A stretch of 34,628 nucleotides of DNA from Nostoc sp. WHI (lineage in GTDB: Bacteria; Cyanobacteriota; Cyanobacteriia; Cyanobacteriales; Nostocaceae), in assembly GCF_015714725.1 (NCBI RefSeq), contig NZ_WBKM01000326.1, forward strand, positions 1 through 34,628. The letters are read 5' to 3'. Each line of letters opens with the position of its first letter. Position 1 is the stretch's first letter. The notes beneath the pieces were generated by a model that ran no database searches, had not been told where the DNA came from, and was given only the letters and a program-made list of their open reading frames with translations. Shown one piece after another: positions 31,761 to 34,628 of this stretch. The position numbers and the translations under genes are program-made.

Positions 31761-31790
31761 TACATTGTTTAATTGCGTTTAGACAATGTA
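31761..31790. other. Inverted repeat just upstream of the tyrosine recombinase gene
   Basis: TACATTGT (31761-31768) and ACAATGTA (31783-31790) are separated by 14 bases and end 11 bases before the recombinase ATG. Tyrosine recombinases act at core sites of two inverted arms around a short spacer, often next to their own gene, so this may be the core site or an operator for self-regulation. The spacer is longer than the usual 6-8 bases. Confidence 0.4.
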
Positions 31791-31801
31791 GGCTAGAACC
31801 T

Positions 31802-32371
31802 ATGAAAATAAACCGGTTCGGCAGGGCAGAAATCCTCACACCCGATCAAATCAATGTCCTATTTACTGAGGGCTTTGTCAACCCACGCGATCGCGCTTTA
31901 TTTGGCGTGTGCCTTTACGCTGCCTGCCGAATTAACGAAGCCTGCACTTTGGCGGTTCTAGATGTGTTTGGCAGCAACGGTGTTAGAGGCGTGTTAGTAC
32001 TACGCAGCGTCAACACCAAAGGCAAGCGAGACACCAGGGAAATCCAAGTGCATCAGAAACTAAGGCAGTATTTAGAAGAGTACAACCCTAACCGCCGTAA
32101 GGAGTTTTTGTTTCCGGGGCGGCATGGGTTAGGGCATATTCATAAGGTTAGTGCTGACAAAATCCTCAGAGATACCTGTGTGCGGCTGGGCATTGAGGGC
32201 GTTAGTACTCACAGCTTTCGCAGGACTGCGTTAACCAGGATGAGTGATGCTGGAATACCGTTGCGCCACATACAGGAGATATCGGGGCATCGGACTTTGG
32301 CAGCTTTGGAGCGCTACCTGGGTGTCACCGAGAAGCAGAAGCAAAACGCGATCTCTGCTTTGGACTTTTGA
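31802..32371 (+). CDS. Compact tyrosine recombinase
   Basis: 189 aa, catalytic domain only. The active-site residues are all present: R43 (AACRINEAC), Lys in NTKGKRDTR (about 73-75), H137 and R140 (STHSFRRT), H163 (SGHRT) and the nucleophile Y172 (LERYLGV). The N-terminal SAM-like core-binding domain of XerC/D is absent, as in a group of short recombinases I recall from cyanobacterial plasmids and transposons. No strong ribosome binding site is visible. An inverted repeat directly upstream could be its core site, and a Tn3-like miniature element lies 250 bp upstream, so plasmid multimer resolution or transposon resolution are both possible roles. Confidence 0.87.
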   Translation: MKINRFGRAEILTPDQINVLFTEGFVNPRDRALFGVCLYAACRINEACTLAVLDVFGSNGVRGVLVLRSVNTKGKRDTREIQVHQKLRQYLEEYNPNRRKEFLFPGRHGLGHIHKVSADKILRDTCVRLGIEGVSTHSFRRTALTRMSDAGIPLRHIQEISGHRTLAALERYLGVTEKQKQNAISALDF

Positions 32372-32385
32372 ACTACTAGAGAGAA

Positions 32386-32697
32386 ATGTCACTGCGAGGT
32401 GAAGCGTTGAAAGATGCGCCTGTGTTTGCCAGTGCTACGGGTAGACCTTTAGCACCTTCCCACATCGACCGAGTGGTGAAGAGGGCGGCGGCGGCAGAAT
32501 TAGAGAATGCCATGAATGTTTCAGCACACTGGTTTAGGCACAGTGCTACCCACGCAATAGAAGAAGGTGTTCCGGTACATTCGGTTCAGGCTACTTTAGG
32601 GCATACAAGTTTAGACACCACGAGTAAATATTTGCACGTAAGCCCTGATAGAAGTTCTGGGGAGGTTTTAGTTAAGCGATGGTCTGAGCCGTTTTAA
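32386..32697 (+). pseudogene. C-terminal fragment of a second tyrosine recombinase
   Basis: 103 aa matching the last part of a XerC/integrase protein: H48 and R51 (SAHWFRHSATHA), the Gly-His of TLGHTSLDTT (72-73) and nucleophile Y82 (KYLHVSP). The first catalytic Arg, the Lys region and the whole N-terminal half are missing, so it cannot recombine alone. It lies 14 bp behind the intact recombinase but belongs to a different subgroup, so it is not a duplication of it. Probably a remnant left by a deletion. Confidence 0.75.
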
Positions 32698-32863
32698 AAT
32701 TTAGATTTCTTGTTAATTGGAATTATTAAGCTTTTGATTTTGTTTGTAAGTTACAACTAGCTTGAGCATTTGACATTTTTAGTTGTAGTAACCTGTAATA
32801 CTAATCGAAATTCATAATCTTTAGGAGTTTTCTCAGTTCTCTTTGCAAGAATATCGACTGAAT

Positions 32864-32955
32864 AGACTTCTTGCAGAAGTGTGAAAAGGGTAAGGGGGAA
32901 GGGGGAAAGGGATGGAATTTTCCTTTTCCCTTTCCCTACCTCTTGCAAGAGGTCT
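32864..32955. repeat. Palindromic repeat element with TCTTGCA ends
   Basis: A 92-bp element in the gap 32698-33063. It starts with AGACTTCTTGCAGAAGT and ends with the palindrome ACCTCTTGCAAGAGGT (32938-32953) plus CT, so the two ends are near inverted repeats and each is itself a hairpin. Between them GGGAAAGGGA (32903-32912) pairs with TCCCTTTCCC (32927-32936). It resembles dispersed non-coding palindromes of Nostocales genomes and may also end transcription. Nothing else was recognised in the gap. Confidence 0.5.
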
Positions 32956-33063
32956 AATGAAGGTAATAATCCGAGGGATGAGAGGAGCGCTCGTCAAGTT
33001 ATCTCCTAACTGGAAATAACTTTGCTAGACATCAAATGGGCAATCAAGCAATTGGGATAAAAT

Positions 33064-34628
33064 CTAAACAAACTGAATATCCTGAAAAGTTGAAAAGTCA
33101 GCTGGTGTATTCTCGATAGTTGCAAACTGAATACCCTGAAATAACAACTTACCTGTTGAATTGTTGTAACTAAATTCGCTTATAGAAGTAGCACCAAACC
33201 TCACTTGAGAAATTTGGAGAATATCACCTTCTACCCTTTGAAAATCTTTGATGACATCAATACCTTCATTGACTTGGTTGAACAGAAACTTATCAGCACC
33301 TACACCGCCCCAAAGAGTATCGCTACCAAAGCCACCTATTAAGGTATCATTACCCCCATTACCAAATAATAGGTTACTTTGGTTGTCGCCAAAAATGATG
33401 TCATTTGAATTTGTGCCGACAACATTATCAAAGTTGACCGCAGTAAATGGCAATGTCCCCAAACCAGGAACGTTATTGGCAGCCAAACTTTGAGTTTGCA
33501 GGTTAACGGTGATAGATACTCCTGGCAAAGATTGGGATGCATCTATGGTGTTGTTGCCAACATTAGCATTAGCAATAATCCTTTCTACTTTAAAGAGTTG
33601 GTCTTGCCCCAATCCCCCAGCTTTGGTAATGGTTCCGACACCTGACAAGGTAATGCTTTGACCTAGTAGACTATAGTCTGCGGTATCAATGCCATCTCCA
33701 CCATTAATGCTGTCGTTACCCTGACTGCCTTTGAAGGTGTCACTGTCTGCACTACCAAACAGAATATCATTACCCTCTGTTCCAAAAATAGAAGTATTAA
33801 TCCAACTTGTGGATCTGTATACACCTTCGTCTTGCCAAACTTCAATTAAATCAGCATCACCATCTCGATCAACATCTCCTGTGAGATATTGTGTATTGTC
33901 TCTAAAGTCACCTACAAAATCTGTGATGGCTCCGATATTAAATGAACCTTGACCATTATTAATCCAACTTGTGGATCTGTATACACTTCCATCTTGCCAA
34001 ACTTCAATTAAATCAGCATCACCATCTCGATCAACATCTCCTGTGAGATATTGTGTATTGTCTCTAAAGCCACCTACAAAATCTGTGATGGCTCCGATAT
34101 TATTAAATGAACCTTGACCATTATTAATCCAACTTGTGGACTTGTATACATCTCCGTCTTGCCAAACTTCAATTAAATCAGCATCACCATCTTGATCAAC
34201 ATCTCCTGTGAGATATTGTGTATTGCCTCTAAAGCCACCTACAAAATCTGTGATGGCTCCGATATTATTAAATGAACCTTGACCATTATTAATCCAACTT
34301 GTGGACTTGTATACATCTCCGTCTTGCCAAACTTCAATTAAATCAGCATCACCATCTCGATCAACATCTCCTGTGAGATATTGTGTATTGTCTCTAAAGC
34401 CACCTACAAAATCTGTGATGGCTCCGATATTATTAAATGAACCTTGACCATTATTAATCCAACTTGTGGACTTGTATACATCTCCGTCTTGCCAAACTTC
34501 AATTAAATCAGCATCACCATCTTGATCAACATCTCCTGTGAGATATTGTGTATTGTCTCTAAAGCCACCTACAAAATCTGTGATGGCTCCGATATTATTA
34601 AATGAACCTTGACCATTATTAATCCAAC
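33064..34628 (-). CDS. FG-GAP/VCBS and RTX surface protein, 5' end beyond window
   Basis: The reading frame is open from the window edge to the TAG at 33064, so only the C-terminal ~520 residues are seen. First come at least five 54/55-aa repeats with the calcium-loop pattern GDVDRDGDADLIEVWQD and an FVGDFRDNTQYLTG turn, typical of FG-GAP/VCBS beta-propeller blades. RTX nonapeptides follow (FGTEGNDILFGS, SQGNDSINGGDGID), then a second RTX block (GNGGNDTLIGGFGSDTLWGG). The C-terminal domain (ADKFLFNQVNEGIDVIKDFQ to the end) is one often seen in cyanobacterial type I secreted proteins. Likely an exported, calcium-dependent surface protein. A TTG at 33648 is inside the frame and is not the start. 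Confidence 0.85.
   Translation of the reverse strand, partial: WINNGQGSFNNIGAITDFVGGFRDNTQYLTGDVDQDGDADLIEVWQDGDVYKSTSWINNGQGSFNNIGAITDFVGGFRDNTQYLTGDVDRDGDADLIEVWQDGDVYKSTSWINNGQGSFNNIGAITDFVGGFRGNTQYLTGDVDQDGDADLIEVWQDGDVYKSTSWINNGQGSFNNIGAITDFVGGFRDNTQYLTGDVDRDGDADLIEVWQDGSVYRSTSWINNGQGSFNIGAITDFVGDFRDNTQYLTGDVDRDGDADLIEVWQDEGVYRSTSWINTSIFGTEGNDILFGSADSDTFKGSQGNDSINGGDGIDTADYSLLGQSITLSGVGTITKAGGLGQDQLFKVERIIANANVGNNTIDASQSLPGVSITVNLQTQSLAANNVPGLGTLPFTAVNFDNVVGTNSNDIIFGDNQSNLLFGNGGNDTLIGGFGSDTLWGGVGADKFLFNQVNEGIDVIKDFQRVEGDILQISQVRFGATSISEFSYNNSTGKLLFQGIQFATIENTPADFSTFQDIQFV
33799..34628 (-). repeat. Nearly identical 162/165-bp tandem repeats
   Basis: Using the marker AATCCAAC, units start at 33799, 33961, 34126, 34291, 34456 and 34621, giving lengths 162, 165, 165, 165 and 165 bp. 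The first unit lacks one ATT (Asn) codon. Copies differ at only a few bases (for example CTCGATC versus CTTGATC), so they were duplicated recently. They continue past the window end, and the true copy number is unknown. Confidence 0.95.

Noticed and set aside
32386..32697. Second functional recombinase
   Set aside because: The first catalytic Arg, the Lys region and the N-terminal half are absent.
33799..34628. CRISPR or satellite DNA
   Set aside because: The repeats are coding, with 54/55-codon units that match calcium-binding propeller blades.

Overview
The window looks like part of a large plasmid from a filamentous, Nostoc-like cyanobacterium. The octamer GCGATCGC (HIP1) recurs through the coding regions. 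Several protein types are typical of Nostocales: RTX surface proteins with a characteristic C-terminal tail, a cyanophycinase, an AGGVAKST-type ParA and a large CyRepA1-type replication protein. Plasmid functions dominate: replication, two partition modules, a relaxase cassette, a recombinase and transposon remnants. No chromosomal housekeeping gene, rRNA or tRNA was recognised.

Layout. 1-1423: 5'-truncated IS630-type transposase and a small zinc-ribbon protein. 1587-3292 (minus): an overlapping pair, a HipA-like kinase lacking the HipA N-terminal subdomain and a partner joining that subdomain to a HIRAN domain. 3530-8491: parA and parB, then a UPF1/DNA2-like helicase. parB carries an in-frame array of 81-bp repeats, each with an 18-bp palindrome that recurs once after the helicase. 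8492-9239: non-coding, rich in palindromes. 9240-11006: a DUF4157 protein with a GNAT-like C-terminus, resembling payloads of extracellular contractile injection systems, followed by an attC-like hairpin. 11215-14448: mobilisation cassette (relaxase with a TOPRIM-like tail, MobC, a nuclease-like protein and a divergent DNA-binding protein) around a probable oriT.

14589-18218: a large secreted VWA/RTX surface protein and a divergent secreted protein. 18679-22218 (minus): the CyRepA1-type replication protein. 22478-23493 (minus): a membrane-associated protein and a 54-aa ribbon-helix-helix protein. 23752-29135: a tightly packed eight-gene plus-strand operon that opens with a ParM-like actin and a ParR-like small protein and ends with a membrane-anchored FtsK/HerA-type ATPase. 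It is followed by an array of GACAC motifs. This is the best candidate for an undescribed system: actin-based segregation joined to a membrane DNA pump.

29360-34628: accessory region with a truncated response regulator, a secreted cyanophycinase, a Tn3-like miniature element, a tyrosine recombinase with a recombinase fragment behind it, and the 3' part of an FG-GAP/RTX surface protein whose gene holds nearly identical 162/165-bp tandem repeats running off the window edge.
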